Positions 57,501 to 64,000 of a stretch of 64,000 bases of DNA are shown here, piece by piece. Where the stretch lies: positions 372,001-436,000 of the forward strand of contig NZ_PDOA01000002.1 of assembly GCF_003116135.1 (NCBI RefSeq). Direction: 5' to 3'. The DNA is from Teichococcus aestuarii (GTDB lineage Bacteria; Pseudomonadota; Alphaproteobacteria; Acetobacterales; Acetobacteraceae). A program made the position numbers and the translations under genes. Each line of letters opens with the position of its first letter. The stretch's first letter is position 1. The notes under the pieces are model-generated. The model had not been told where the DNA came from, did not search any database, and saw only the letters and a program-made list of their open reading frames with translations.

Positions 57501-58875
57501 GCGCCGGCCCGACGTCAGCAGGTTGGGCGGCGTCAGGCTGGCTGGTGGCAGGCTGGCTGGTGGCAGGCTGGGGAGGGGCGGCCCCCAGCAGCACCGAGGC
57601 GTTGGTGCCGCCGAAGCCGAAGCTGTTGACGCCGGCCACCGCGCCCGGCGGCAGCGCCTCCAGCGCGGTGGGGACGCGCAGGTTCAGCCCGGCGAAGTCG
57701 ATGTTCGGGTTGGGCGTGCTGAAATGCAGGTTGGGCGGCACCGCGCCCCGCTCCAGCACCAGCATGGCCTTGAGCAGGCCGGCGATGCCCGAGGCCGGCT
57801 CCAGATGGCCGATATTGGTCTTCACCGAGCCGATGGCCAACGGCGTGGCGCGGCCCTGCGCCAGCGCGGTGCCGATGGCCCAGGTCTCGGCCGGGTCGCC
57901 GGCCTGGGTGCCGGTGCCATGCGCCTCGAAATAGGCGATGTCGTCCCGCGCCACGCCGGCCTCGGCCAGCACGCGCTGCAGCAGCGCTGCCTGCGCCTCG
58001 CGGTTGGGCAGGGAGAGGCCGATGGTGCGGCCGGCGGCGTTGGTGCCGGCGGCCAGGATGACGCCGCGGATGGCATCGCCCGCCGCCAGCGCCGCCGAGA
58101 GCGGCTTCAGCACCACGAGGCCGGCGCCCTCGCCGCGCACATAGCCGTCCGCCGCCGCGTCGAAGGCCTGGCAGCGGCCGCGCGCCGAGAGCATGCCGGC
58201 GCGCGAGAAGCCGACGAAGGCGAAGGGCGAGAGCAGCATCTGCACGCCCCCCACCAGCGCCGCCTCCACCCGCCCCGCGCGCAGCGCCGCCACCGCGGCC
58301 TCCAGCGCCACCAGCGAGGAGGAGCAGGCGGTGTCCACCGTCTGGCCGGGGCCGCGCAGGTCGAACACGTTGGTCAGGCGGTTGGCCAGGATCGACAGCG
58401 TGTTGCCGGTCATGAAGTAGCGGTCGGCGCCGGGGGAATCGCCCAGGCGCAGCTCGGCATAGTCGGTCGAGGAGCCGCCGACCCAGACGCCCACGGCGCG
58501 GCCGGCGAGCTGGCTGGCCGGCCAGCCCGCATCCTCCAGCGCCTCGGCCGCCACCTCCAGCAGCAGGCGCTGCTGCGGGTCCATCTCGGCGGCCTCGCGC
58601 GGGGAGAGGCCGAAGGCGGGGGCGTCGAAGCCGGAGATGTCGCCCAGATGCGCGGCGGCGAAGCTGTAGGAACGGCCCGGCTCGCCCTTGCGCGGGTGGT
58701 GGAAGGCGGCCTGGGTGAAGCGGTCCGGCGGCAGGGTGCCGACGCAGTCGCGCCCGGCGGCCATCATGTCCCAGAAGCCATCCAGATCCTTGGCACCCGG
58801 CAGCCGGCAGGCGGCGCCGATGATGGCGACCGGTTCAGCGGCGCGCATGGCGGATGGAGTCGGTCCTTGAGTCAT
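51508..58875 (-). CDS. Reducing type I polyketide synthase (RkpA/WcbR-like)
   Basis: 2455 residues, one complete module. KS about 14-430: DTACSSS with Cys184, EAHGTGT with His319, KTNIGH with His357. AT about 545-850: GHSVGE with Ser637 and YAFHS, a form near malonyl-type. DH about 915-1190: HRLGGEPVLP with His946 and HPVRLDAALHG with Asp1111. A methyltransferase-like region about 1210-1560 keeps only a vague SAM motif (VLELGANGG, 1382-1390). ER about 1740-2050: IHGGAGAVGLAAL. KR about 2077-2260: GGVQGFG and NYVAAN with Tyr2224. ACP: GLDSLGGLEL with Ser2384. No thioesterase. It can fully reduce each added unit, like a fatty acid synthase. ATG 58875; ATG 58848 is an alternative. Confidence 0.93.
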   Translation of the reverse strand: MTQGPTPSAMRAAEPVAIIGAACRLPGAKDLDGFWDMMAAGRDCVGTLPPDRFTQAAFHHPRKGEPGRSYSFAAAHLGDISGFDAPAFGLSPREAAEMDPQQRLLLEVAAEALEDAGWPASQLAGRAVGVWVGGSSTDYAELRLGDSPGADRYFMTGNTLSILANRLTNVFDLRGPGQTVDTACSSSLVALEAAVAALRAGRVEAALVGGVQMLLSPFAFVGFSRAGMLSARGRCQAFDAAADGYVRGEGAGLVVLKPLSAALAAGDAIRGVILAAGTNAAGRTIGLSLPNREAQAALLQRVLAEAGVARDDIAYFEAHGTGTQAGDPAETWAIGTALAQGRATPLAIGSVKTNIGHLEPASGIAGLLKAMLVLERGAVPPNLHFSTPNPNIDFAGLNLRVPTALEALPPGAVAGVNSFGFGGTNASVLLGAAPPQPATSQPATSQPDAAQPADVGPAPPLVLSARSAAALKTLATRWRDRLEDGTDTLPLRRGLGRHRDLHGHRLALRGEDAAALRAGLEGWLAGARPEGVTHGVAKRGAGGHIAFVFSGNGAQFAGMAREAMAHNAAFRAAVAAADAVLAPLTGWSGAALLAAGATADDLAGTDRAQPLLFLVQHGILAALAAQGIRPDYVLGHSVGEVAAAQAAGILTMAQAARLVVARSRAQHSRRGQGRMAAIGAGAEAAAPLLAACPPDESGWRPEIAAYNAPDAITVAGPEAAIDALVAAAKAQRLAAVRLDLDYAFHSAAMDPVREALLAELEGFAPQEAPGAGRIGFLSSVTGTKLPGAALDAEYWWQNLRAPVRFQAAVQAAVDAGARLFLEIGPNPVLQSYLRESLRAAEAEAPVLASLSRRDPPGDPFPALADRALALGADPRGGPAWQGPAARRGLPFTPFERQRHWFAATQETVRLTDPVAEHPLLGFRQGNEAGRWSRLLDTAQEPWLADHRLGGEPVLPAAAMLEMALAAAAQHFPEAPVLELRDVQILRALPLSADSARELRFVLEPENGLFQIESRPRLTGEGWTLHARGQAAAATPAALDAAPPPTLEGPRLEGGEILAIARRLQLDYGPAFQAAAEATLSADGRQAGVRLVLPAAAPPDSAGWLLHPVRLDAALHGLVALFAPGQREEEGTAVVPVRFGRLLLRRGAPVPVSAELALLHRGSRSGQYAARLRDGNGQVVAQLEEGWMQSIRLAPRPTVAEAVFRIEPQALEAAPGPAPSVDLDAALRAALAEDAEHDLSETALLLEGHVVSSAQAALRARAGVSGLLPAAGLSPYALSLLRALAEDGLAEPGPKGWLLPPPEDLPEAGDIWRAVLAESPALAHELGWLALAAERLPQALSGESQPESLPPPDALGFERLAAVLAQAVGRFVAGWPPGRPLRVLELGANGGPLTRRLLAVLGASGRPVRYTATGAPGDARAAAIPPHAGNIVFGFEAWEPGAPAPAGLGADLVVGLAAAARARRGTALLGTLGGLLAGGGALLLAEPLPGRAWTFTCGQDAGWWDHGAPPLPDAAGWEAACAAPDVERAWIAPLGSAPWPALLIGARAAQPAAGEGGAPSLPPPAIALQLHHDKASAPLAEALAAALAGAGAGVTALPLAGAARQPPRTLSGIHAVVLAAPGAEALAATLAQVTALAEAARGRARAFTLLTADALHMPEAAALHGLARVLANEMPELRPRRIGLDAALAPQEAAARLLPELLGAGAEPELHLTPAARLAPRLRPGAKPAAAAPQGPARLAIRQPGQLGTLEWEPLDLPPPGPGEVVVRVEAAGLNFRDLMWAQGLLPEEALLLGFAGPTLGMEMAGVVEQAGPDVAFRPGEAVFGFAPAALASRVRTRAEAVTRVPPGLDFAAAATVPVAFLTAIYALENCARLEAGETVLIHGGAGAVGLAALQVAQAAGARIAATAGTPAKRALLRAAGAELVLDSRDPGFADQLRAAWPEGVDVVLNSLAGEAMERSLGLVKPFGRFVELGKRDFFENRRVGLRPYRHNLTYFGVDVDQLPKARPILARRLLTDIAQRFADGLLHPLPHAARQATEVEAAFRALQASSHIGKLVLVPPAMPRTPPRPAWVPPEGTILVVGGVQGFGFECAKWLAARGARHLALLSRRGGTTPGAEAAVTALAALGARATVHAADATDAAALEGALAAIRAEGPPLAGVVHAAAAFDDAAAIALDARRFAAVLAPKLAIAGNLDRLTRRDPVSLFLLFSSATTAMGNPGQANYVAANMALEALARRRHAEELPALAVAWGPIADAGILAGNAATAGTLARRLGVAPMAAAEALSALPALLESGAPVLGLAHVAWREARMALPILEEPLFSEVRGRAETSLEAAGLQAHLLALPPEEARALLRQVVQEEVARILRLPPEAVPLDAPVAGLGLDSLGGLELRGALERRLGMQVPLASVSEDLTIDLLTRKLAEGLAGGRAEEAIAELVEQFEPSAGPAGHPAEATS

Positions 58876-58990
58876 TCCATATGCTCTGCGGCCGGCAGGA
58901 GAGGCCGCGCAAGAGAAGCGTCAGGGAAAAAGCCGAGGATGAAGCCAGCCAGCTTGCCGGGCGCGGACGAAGCCCCGTCCGGCAGGACTG

Positions 58991-60337
58991 TCATGACATG
59001 GCCGCATCCCGCGCGGCAACGCCGCCGGCCATGCCGCGCCAGCTGTTCGCGGCCTCGGCGCGCCCTGGCAGCCGCTTCTGCAGCCCTGTCATCCGCCAGG
59101 CGGGGTCGGTGACCTGCCAGAGCAGGTCGTCCACCTGCCCGAAATGCTCGGCCCAGCTCGGGGTCTGCCAGCCTTCCATGCGGCGCAGCTGCGCCTCGCG
59201 CGACTGGCTGCCGGGGGTGGCGTAGTCGATCACGGCATTGCGCCAGGCGCTGCCATCCAGCGGGTCGAGGTAGTCCGGCACGGCGCCGCCCACCTCGCGC
59301 AGCGCCGGCAGGTCGGAGCAGATGACCGGCAGCCGCACCGCCAGCGCCTCGGCCAGCGGCAGGCCATAGCCCTCGGCGAAGGAGGGGAAGAGCAGGGCGC
59401 GCGCGCCCTGCAGCAGCTCGGCCACCATGCGGTCCGGCAGCTGGCCCACCTCCTGCACCAGCCCCTTCAGCACGGTGCAGCGCTCCAGGATGTCGACGAC
59501 GTTCTCGTTCTCCCAGCCGCGCTTGCCGATGACCAGCAGCCGCGGCGTGGCGGCGCCGTGCCGGCGCGCCAGCTCCCGCCACAGATGCAGCAGCAGCAGG
59601 TGGTTCTTGCGCGGCTCGATGGTGCCGAGGGTGATGAAGTAGGGGTCGATCGGCGTGCCGTGCGACGGCGTGGACTGGGTGTCGATGCCGAGCGGCGCCA
59701 CCACCACGGGCGGCGGCGCGGCGCGCCCGGACAGATAGGGCGACAGCGCCTCGGCGGTGGCGACGGAATTGACGATCACGCCATCCGCCAGGGCGGCGGT
59801 GGTGTTGATGCGGCGCAGATGCTTCTCCGCCTGGCCGGGGCGTGCGTATTCCGGATGGGTGACGGGGATCAGGTCGTGGATCAGCGGCACGAAGGCGCAG
59901 CCGGCGCGGCGCATCGCCTCGATCGGCCCGCTGCGGTCCAGCGCCTGGTGGGAGACGAGCAGGAAGGCCAGCCGGCGCGTGCCGTTCATCAGCCGCGCGA
60001 GGTCGGAGCGGCCGAGGCCGAGCAGCAGCCGCCCCCGCCCCAGCCCGCCGATGCGCGCCGCGGTGCGGAAGGCCGGGCCATTGGCCAGCCCGCTGCTCCA
60101 GGCCTCGGTGAGGGCGGCGACGAGATCGGCCACCAGGCGGCGGGGCAGCATGGCGAAGCCGCCCTGCAACTCCTGCCCCACGAAGCTGCAGGAATCCGGC
60201 GGCGCCGCCAGCCAGCGCCGCGCATAGGCGAGTTCGACGCGATCAATGCCCGACGGGGTGCGCTTGCGGCCGCAGCTGAGCAGCCGGGAGACATCCAGAA
60301 TCACGTGCAGGCCGTCGGCGCGCGAGTCAAAGGGCAT
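58991..60337 (-). CDS. Glycosyltransferase family 1/GT4-type
   Basis: 448 residues, GT-B fold. The donor-binding C-domain shows FITLGTIEPRKNHLLLLHLW, LLVIGKRGWENEN, LPDRMVAELLQGARALLFPS and SFAEGYGLPLAEALAV (the E-x7-E motif). The N-domain begins VILDVSRLLSCGRKRTPSGIDRVEL, a form seen in mannosyl-type transferases of surface-polysaccharide loci. First gene of the capsule-like row, 115 bases before the PKS. The sugar donor cannot be deduced. ATG 60337 fits. Confidence 0.88.
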   Translation of the reverse strand: MPFDSRADGLHVILDVSRLLSCGRKRTPSGIDRVELAYARRWLAAPPDSCSFVGQELQGGFAMLPRRLVADLVAALTEAWSSGLANGPAFRTAARIGGLGRGRLLLGLGRSDLARLMNGTRRLAFLLVSHQALDRSGPIEAMRRAGCAFVPLIHDLIPVTHPEYARPGQAEKHLRRINTTAALADGVIVNSVATAEALSPYLSGRAAPPPVVVAPLGIDTQSTPSHGTPIDPYFITLGTIEPRKNHLLLLHLWRELARRHGAATPRLLVIGKRGWENENVVDILERCTVLKGLVQEVGQLPDRMVAELLQGARALLFPSFAEGYGLPLAEALAVRLPVICSDLPALREVGGAVPDYLDPLDGSAWRNAVIDYATPGSQSREAQLRRMEGWQTPSWAEHFGQVDDLLWQVTDPAWRMTGLQKRLPGRAEAANSWRGMAGGVAARDAAMS

Positions 60338-60584
60338 CGTCGATCCCCAGAAGGGCGGCGGGCTCGGCGCACCGCCCTAGTTGGTAAGCAGTAATGACTT
60401 ATGCTGCGACCGCGAAGAAAAGTAACTCACGAAAAAGTGGGTTTCCCCTGATTTTCCGGTTTCGCGTCATGCGAGTAGCGAAAGCTTGGCAGCGTCGGCT
60501 TTCGCCTTCCGGTAGTAATAGCGGCGCTTACGGGTTGTGTCGCGTCGAAAATGATCGGGCGATTGATCGTTATTGGTTTATTCG
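60338..60584. other. A+T-richer spacer upstream of the capsule-like genes
   Basis: A 247-base gene-free stretch with visibly lower GC than all around it, and the longest A/T-rich run in the window. It must contain the promoter for the minus-strand glycosyltransferase-PKS row, but no convincing -35/-10 pair could be assigned. A direct repeat of GATCG about 12 bases apart is at 60554-60569. The neighbouring dehydrogenase end (60585-60610) shares the low GC. Confidence 0.6.
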
Positions 60585-61592
60585 TCAGTCGGCCTCCGGC
60601 ATTATCACATTGTTGTGCCTTCCTTCCAGTAGAACATCGCGCATCGTCTCAGCGCTTTTGATGCGGATGTCCGCGAAGGCGTGGGGGGTGTGGAAGGCGC
60701 TGTGGGGCGTGACGATCAACCGGCCCGTGAGCCAGGGCTCGCGCGCACGGTAGGCTGCTAGCAGGGCCGGAATGGGCGCAACCGGCGGTTCCTGTGGCAG
60801 CACGTCCAGTCCGGCGCCGGCGATGTGGCCGTCGCGCAGGCAGGCGGCCAGCCCGTCGACGTCGAGGATCGGCCCGCGCGCCGTGTTCACCACCACGGCG
60901 CCGGGGCGCAGAAGGCGCAGCGCCGCCTCGTCCAGCAGGCCGCGCGTGGTGCGGGTCAGCGGCGCGTGGATCGAGAGCGTGTCGGTCTGCGCCAGCAATT
61001 CCTCCAGGCTGCGGGCGCGGGCGATGCCGAGCGCGCGGTCCACGCCGTTCGGCAGGTAGGGGTCGAAGAACACCACGCGGAAGCCGAAGGCCTTCGCCCG
61101 CAGCGCCACCGCCGTGCCGATGCGCCCGAGGCCCAGGATGCCGAAGGTCTGCTCCGAGGCGCGCTGGACCAGCGGGCTGTCGAGGTAGCGCCACTCGGCC
61201 GGCGGGTCGGCGCGCTGCAGGTCGTGGTGCAGCGCGATGCCGCGCCGCAGCGTCAGCGCCAGGGCCACGGCGTGGTCGGCCACCTCGGTGGTGCCGTAGT
61301 CGGGCACGTTGCACACCGTCACGCCGCGCGCGGCGAGCGCCGGGCGGTCCAGCCGGTCGTAGCCCACGCCCATGCGCACCACCACCTTCAGCTTCGGGAA
61401 GCGGTGCAACTGGCTGCCCGGCAGCCAGTGGCGGAAGATGAACAGCCCGTCCGCCTCGGCGCAGAGCGCATCCGGCAGCTCCTCCACCCCGCCCGGCCCG
61501 CCGCCACGGATGACCCGCACCCCGGGGCCCAGGATCTCCTCCTCCAGCGTGGTGTCGGGGTACAGGCCTTCCGGTTCCAGAACGGTCAGCAT
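60585..61592 (-). CDS. CtBP-like D-2-hydroxyacid dehydrogenase
   Basis: NAD-dependent D-isomer 2-hydroxyacid dehydrogenase, 335 residues. MGVGYDRLDRPALAARGVTV and VPDYGTTEVADHAVAL resemble eukaryotic CtBP and bacterial phosphoglycerate dehydrogenase-like proteins; the NAD motif is GILGLGRIGTAVALRAKAFG, and NTARGPILDVDGLAACL, AGLDVLPQEPP and TPHSAFHTPHA carry the catalytic Arg, Glu and His. GGAGGAGAG stands 8 bases before ATG 61592. Substrate unknown. It is transcribed toward the capsule row but separated by the low-GC spacer. Confidence 0.9.
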   Translation of the reverse strand: MLTVLEPEGLYPDTTLEEEILGPGVRVIRGGGPGGVEELPDALCAEADGLFIFRHWLPGSQLHRFPKLKVVVRMGVGYDRLDRPALAARGVTVCNVPDYGTTEVADHAVALALTLRRGIALHHDLQRADPPAEWRYLDSPLVQRASEQTFGILGLGRIGTAVALRAKAFGFRVVFFDPYLPNGVDRALGIARARSLEELLAQTDTLSIHAPLTRTTRGLLDEAALRLLRPGAVVVNTARGPILDVDGLAACLRDGHIAGAGLDVLPQEPPVAPIPALLAAYRAREPWLTGRLIVTPHSAFHTPHAFADIRIKSAETMRDVLLEGRHNNVIMPEAD

Positions 61593-61700
61593 GGGTGTGC
61601 TCTCCTCCAGGTTGAGTTTGTTGCGCGGAGGATGCGGGGGCCACCTTGGGCGCGCAAGCCACCCCGCCTATCCTGCGCCCGGCAAGGCAGGGAGGCAGGC

Positions 61701-62453
61701 ATGACGGTGGAGCGGAGAATCTTGGTCACGGGCGCGTCGAGCGGCATCGGCGCCGCCACGGCGCGGGCGCTCGCCGGGCCGGGCGTGGCGCTGGCCGTGC
61801 ACGCCCGCAACAACCGCGCGGGGGCGGAGCGCGTGGCGGCGGAGGCCCGCGCGCGCGGCGCCGAGGCCACCGTGCTGCTGGCCGACCTGGCCGCGCCGGA
61901 CGCCCCCGCGCGGCTGGTGGCCGAGGCCGCCGCCGCCCTGGGCGGGCTGGACGTGCTGGTCTCCAACGCCGGCTTCGCCGACCGCACGCCGGTGGCGCAG
62001 CTCACGGACGAGGCCTTCGCCCGCAGCCAGGACACCATCCTGACGGCGCTGTTCCGCCTGGCGCGCGCCGCGGGGCCGCTGCTGGCGGCGGGGCGGGCGC
62101 CGCGGCTGGTCGCCGTCTCCTCCTTCGTGGCGCACAATTTCCGCACCGACAGCGCGGTGTTCCCCGCCTCCGCCACGGCCAAGGCGGGGGTGGAGGCGCT
62201 GGTGAAGGCGCTGGCGCTGGAATGGGCGCCGGCGGTCACCGTCAACGCCGTGGCGCCAGGCTACACGCAGAAGGACTCCGGCGCGCATGCGGCGCTGGAC
62301 GCGAAGGCGTGGGAGGCGGTGGTCGCCCGCATCCCGCTGCGTCGCCTGGGCCTGCCGCAGGACGTGGCGGAGGCGATCGCCTTTCTCGCCTCGGAGCGGG
62401 CCGGCTACATCACCGGGCAGGTGCTGCATGTCGATGGCGGGGTGGTGGTGTAG
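61701..62453 (+). CDS. SDR-family oxidoreductase with atypical active site
   Basis: 250 residues. Classical SDR layout: ILVTGASSGIGAATARAL, LDVLVSNAGFAD, LVAVSSFVAHNF, VTVNAVAPGYTQKD, ITGQVLHVDGGVVV. At the YxxxK position the sequence is SATAK, so the catalytic Tyr is replaced by Ser while Lys is kept. The cofactor site is intact. It may be inactive, use another residue, or have a shifted role. ATG 61701 follows GGGAGGCAGGC. Divergent from the dehydrogenase gene, convergent with the Bug protein gene. Confidence 0.87.
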   Translation: MTVERRILVTGASSGIGAATARALAGPGVALAVHARNNRAGAERVAAEARARGAEATVLLADLAAPDAPARLVAEAAAALGGLDVLVSNAGFADRTPVAQLTDEAFARSQDTILTALFRLARAAGPLLAAGRAPRLVAVSSFVAHNFRTDSAVFPASATAKAGVEALVKALALEWAPAVTVNAVAPGYTQKDSGAHAALDAKAWEAVVARIPLRRLGLPQDVAEAIAFLASERAGYITGQVLHVDGGVVV

Positions 62454-62477
62454 CCGCCCCGCCATGGCCGGGGAGGC

Positions 62478-63461
62478 TCACTCCACGCGGATGTTCGCCT
62501 CCCGCACCAGCGTCGCCATGCTCTGCCGCCCCTCGCGCACGAAGCGGGCGAAGTCGGCCGGGCTGCTGCCCACCGGCACGGCGGCGAGCTGGGCGAGGCG
62601 CGCCTGCACCTCCGGCTCGGCCAGCGATTCGGCCAGCACGGCGTGCAGACGGGTGGCGATGGCCTCCGGCAGCCCGGCGGGGCCGAACAGCGCCGCCCAT
62701 TCGGAGAGGGTGAGGCCGAGCAGCCCGGCCTCGGCGAAGGTGGGCACCTCCGGCTGCACCGAGACGCGCCGCTCCGCCGCCACGGCCAGGAAGCGCGCCC
62801 GGCCGGAGGCCACCACCGGCGCGGCCGAGAGGGCGGTGATGAACACCGCGTCCAGATTGCCGCCGGCGATGTCGCGCGCCGCGTCGGCGCCGCCGCGATA
62901 GGGCACGTGCTGCACCTCGATGCCGGCCAGCCGGCCGAGCTGCACCACCGCCAGGTGCCCCGCCGTGGCATTGCCCTGGGTGCCGATGTTGAGCTGGCCG
63001 GGGCGCGACTTCGCCAGGGCGATGAAGCCCGCCAGATCCTGCGCCGGGCTGTCCGCGCGCACCGCCAGCACCTGCGGAAAGGTGGTGACCAACGAGACGG
63101 GGGTGAAGGCGGTGGCGTAGTCGAAGGGCAGGCCCTTCAGCAGCGCGGGGTTCACGAGGTGGGAGGAGGCGTCCCACAGCAGCATGTGCCCGTCGGGCGC
63201 CGCCTGCGCCACCACGCCGCCGCCGACGCTGCCGCCCGCGCCGGTGCGGTTCTCCACCACGATGGTCTGGCCCAGGCGCTCGCCCATGCGGGGGGCGATG
63301 GTGCGCGCCGCGCTGTCCGCCGCGCCGCCGGCGGCGAAGGGGACGATGAGGCGGATGGGCCGGCTGGGCCAGGCGGGCTGGGACCGCGCGGCGCCGGGCC
63401 GCAGGGCGGGCAGCAGCAGGGCGGGGGCGGCGAGCAGGGCGCGGCGCGGCGCGAGCGGCAT
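62478..63461 (-). CDS. Bug/TctC-type solute-binding protein
   Basis: Periplasmic binding protein of the tripartite tricarboxylate transporter family, 327 residues. Signal peptide: RRALLAAPALLLPAL, ending near GAARSQP. The mature start WPSRPIRLIVPFAAGGAADS and later VVENRTGAGGSVGGG, GTQGNATAGHLA, VQHVPYRGGADAARDIAGG are typical. No TctA or TctB membrane gene is nearby, as is common for Bug proteins, which are often orphans in betaproteobacteria and Acetobacteraceae. Ligand unknown. ATG 63461. Confidence 0.92.
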   Translation of the reverse strand: MPLAPRRALLAAPALLLPALRPGAARSQPAWPSRPIRLIVPFAAGGAADSAARTIAPRMGERLGQTIVVENRTGAGGSVGGGVVAQAAPDGHMLLWDASSHLVNPALLKGLPFDYATAFTPVSLVTTFPQVLAVRADSPAQDLAGFIALAKSRPGQLNIGTQGNATAGHLAVVQLGRLAGIEVQHVPYRGGADAARDIAGGNLDAVFITALSAAPVVASGRARFLAVAAERRVSVQPEVPTFAEAGLLGLTLSEWAALFGPAGLPEAIATRLHAVLAESLAEPEVQARLAQLAAVPVGSSPADFARFVREGRQSMATLVREANIRVE

Positions 63462-63542
63462 GGGGGCTTCCTCCGGCGTGATGGTTGCGCCGAAGCTAGC
63501 GCGGCGCCGCCGGGCGCGGGAAGCCGGAAGGCCGCAAACGAA

Positions 63543-63571
63543 ACGGGCCGCTCAGTGGCTGAGCGGCCCGT
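63543..63571 (-). terminator. Intrinsic terminator after tRNA-Ala copy 1
   Basis: A perfect 13-bp stem (ACGGGCCGCTCAG / CTGAGCGGCCCGT) with a 3-base loop, followed on the minus strand by TTCGTTTG. It begins 7 bases after the tRNA 3' end. Confidence 0.88.
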
Positions 63572-63578
63572 TCGGAAC

Positions 63579-63654
<76 letters not shown>

Positions 63655-63671
63655 ACAGGAAGCGAGGCGGC

Positions 63672-63700
63672 GATATAGCGGCGGTGCGGGCGCCGTGCAA
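63672..63700 (-). promoter_or_regulatory. Promoter of tRNA-Ala copy 1
   Basis: TTGCAC (63695-63700), 17 bases, TATATC (63672-63677) on the minus strand. The tRNA begins 18 bases after the -10. Confidence 0.65.
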
Positions 63701-63749
63701 GCGGCCTTGCGGCGGGCTCTTGAAGGGCGGTTCAGAGGCCGGAAATGCA

Positions 63750-63777
63750 ACAGGCCGCCCGTTGCCGGGCGGCCTGT
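63750..63777 (-). terminator. Hairpin after tRNA-Ala copy 2
   Basis: An 11-bp perfect stem (ACAGGCCGCCC / GGGCGGCCTGT), followed on the minus strand by TGCATTTCC. It begins 5 bases after the tRNA. The T-run is weak. Confidence 0.75.
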
Positions 63778-63782
63778 GGAAC

Positions 63783-63858
<76 letters not shown>

Positions 63859-63875
63859 TCAGGGAAGTGGCGGGG

Positions 63876-63903
63876 GTATAACGAGCGCGCCTGGGCCACG
63901 CAA
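63876..63903 (-). promoter_or_regulatory. Promoter of tRNA-Ala copy 2
   Basis: TTGCGT (63898-63903), 16 bases, TTATAC (63876-63881) on the minus strand, 18 bases before the tRNA. The remaining bases to 64000 show no gene. Confidence 0.6.
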
Positions 63904-64000
63904 GCGGGGGAGGCGGGATTTTTTCGCCGCATCCGCGCCACCCCTCCGTGCACGTGCGGCACGCCACCGCGCGCCCCTTTCGCAGCCGCGTCATGGCCGG

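Noticed and set aside
49930-59112. A plus-strand open frame of about 3060 codons opposite the PKS and its neighbours
   Set aside because: It is a GC-bias shadow: very His/Gln/Arg/Gly-rich low-complexity translation without domains, lying exactly opposite well-supported genes.

Overview
The window is a very GC-rich chromosomal segment with dense genes, GTG and ATG starts, ATGA/GTGA overlaps and few spacers. Protein content and gene order (rimP-nusA, trmB-metK, grpE/dnaK/dnaJ/dapB, hemH-hemJ-rho, mnmE-mnmG-rsmG-parA-parB, holA-lptE-leuS-DUF3576) fit an alphaproteobacterium, most likely an Acetobacteraceae member close to Roseomonas. The genus is an inference from protein style and synteny; no 16S gene is present. 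The parABS locus and its usual neighbours suggest a position near the chromosome origin, although no oriC was recognised.

Layout. 1-9.8 kb (mostly minus strand) is housekeeping: nusA (cut by the window edge), rimP behind a promoter plus intrinsic-terminator leader, a small papain-fold-like hypothetical, trmB, metK, dapB, dnaJ, dnaK, a GNAT gene and grpE. 10-22.3 kb (mostly plus) holds hemH, a HAD phosphatase and hemJ, then rho, a second GNAT, a divergent qor-ogt pair, a thioredoxin-like [2Fe-2S] ferredoxin, and mnmE-mnmG-rsmG-parA-parB. Two perfect parS sites lie across the mnmG/rsmG junction. 22.3-28.7 kb (minus) has holA, lptE, leuS, a DUF3576 lipoprotein and a porin. 28.8-41 kb is mixed metabolism: ThiE-like protein, YggS, a YgiN-type monooxygenase, an NfsA-type nitroreductase, a luciferase-like monooxygenase, an XRE-cupin regulator, hydantoinase/oxoprolinase subunits B and A, a type II haloacid dehalogenase-like protein and aminopeptidase N. 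A short-chain dehydrogenase at 41.0-41.8 kb is broken by a one-base change in a run of eight G.

41.9-47.6 kb is one minus-strand respiratory operon: a haem-carrying CuA subunit II, a fused subunit I-III oxidase, a small membrane protein, a CtaG-type assembly factor and a tri-haem cytochrome c. 47.7-60.3 kb is the most distinctive part: a glycosyltransferase, a 2455-residue reducing type I polyketide synthase without thioesterase, an alpha-oxoamine synthase, a formyltransferase and a KpsS-like capsule protein, all on the minus strand. The core resembles the rhizobial rkpA/rkpG/rkpJ and Burkholderia wcbR/wcbT capsule-lipid genes, with a formyltransferase as an addition. The last 4 kb carry a CtBP-like dehydrogenase, an SDR lacking the usual catalytic Tyr, a Bug-type solute-binding protein and two identical tRNA-Ala(GGC) genes, each with its own promoter and terminator-like hairpin.

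No insertion sequence, prophage, CRISPR array or rRNA was seen, and no spacer exceeds 300 bases.
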